A DNA stretch of 5,271 bases from DATGKD01 sp035294855 (GTDB taxonomy: Bacteria; Actinomycetota; Acidimicrobiia; Acidimicrobiales; UBA8190). Below are positions 5,047 to 5,271 of this stretch, one piece after another. Both the position numbers and the translations under genes were made by a program. Numbering within the stretch: the first letter of the stretch is position 1; each line of letters opens with the position of its first letter. The stretch lies in assembly GCA_035294855.1 (NCBI GenBank), contig DATGKD010000198.1, forward strand, positions 1-5,271. Direction: 5' to 3'. The notes under the pieces are model-generated. The model saw only the letters and a program-made list of their open reading frames with translations, ran no database searches and had not been told where the DNA came from.

Positions 5047-5271
5047 TCAGGCGCCCACCCGGACTTTGCTCTGTCCCGACGTGGCCGGGGGTGGGCCGCC
5101 CTTCGTCGCACCCGTGCCGCTGTTCCGGCGGCTCCGGCGCAACAGGAGGAAAGCGGCCCCGGCGACGATGGCGACGACGGGAATGACAACGGCGGCGACT
5201 GGCGTCGACGACGACGACGATGCGATGGCCCTTCCGCCGACGGTGAAGGGCGCGCTGAATGCGTGCACGCC
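5047..5271 (-). CDS. C-terminal end of a membrane-anchored surface protein (5' partial)
   Basis: The frame is open from the right edge to a TGA at 5047-5049 (75 visible residues); the true start is outside the window, so the in-frame GTG at 5268 should not be taken as the start. A short stretch GVHAFSAPFTVGGRAI resembles the end of an extracellular beta-sandwich domain. A poly-Ser spacer follows (five TCG codons, a trinucleotide run at about 5206-5220), then a transmembrane helix TPVAAVVIPVVAIVAGAAFL, then LLRRSRRN, a basic stop-transfer, and a short Gly/Pro/Lys-rich cytosolic tail ending SKVRVGA. This is the layout of a single-pass protein with its main part outside and its C-terminus inside. 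There is no LPXTG motif in the visible part. The family cannot be named from this end. Confidence 0.75.
   Translation of the reverse strand, partial: GVHAFSAPFTVGGRAIASSSSSTPVAAVVIPVVAIVAGAAFLLLRRSRRNSGTGATKGGPPPATSGQSKVRVGA

Overview
This is a GC-rich window (by eye about two-thirds G+C or more) with strongly GC-biased third codon positions. It suggests a high-GC actinobacterium. The DUF2510 (GWYxDP...RYWxGxxWT) domains, the long Thr/Pro extracellular linker and the GTG starts fit Actinomycetota, possibly an Acidimicrobiia-like lineage. That lineage guess is inference only. I see no rRNA, tRNA, CRISPR array, transposase or phage gene.

Layout, left to right. (1) Positions 1-401, + strand: the C-terminal end of a coiled-coil protein that enters from outside the window and carries an 11-residue Ala/Glu-rich repeat. 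It converges, with a 30-bp gap, on the minus-strand block. (2) Positions 432-1223, - strand: an unidentified gene whose coding signal changes frame twice, near 1040 and near 920, in compensating directions. The downstream piece, 432-827, is an intact 131-residue reading frame. (3) Positions 1379-2653, - strand: a 424-residue exported protein that resembles the phosphate-induced protein 1/EXORDIUM family (GHEIEETVTDP...WYD...EIGDKC). (4) Positions 2830-3321, - strand: a stand-alone receiver-domain protein whose phospho-acceptor Asp is kept but whose acidic pocket and conserved Lys are replaced. (5) Positions 3486-4904, - strand: a membrane protein with two N-terminal DUF2510 domains, one transmembrane helix, a Thr/Pro-rich stalk and a small extracellular two-cysteine domain. 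(6) Positions 5047-5271, - strand: the C-terminal end of a surface protein with a membrane anchor, continuing off the right edge.

All genes except the first are on the minus strand, so transcription runs right to left. The gaps of 140-177 bp between them suggest separate promoters rather than one tight operon. The best regulatory signal is a 44-bp array of four exact 11-nt units (TCAC invariant in all four) immediately upstream of the DUF2510 gene. It matches the layout of PhoP/PHO-box operators known from actinobacteria. Together with an EXORDIUM/phosphate-induced-like secreted protein and a degenerate receiver protein, it allows, but does not prove, the idea of a phosphate- or envelope-responsive surface locus.
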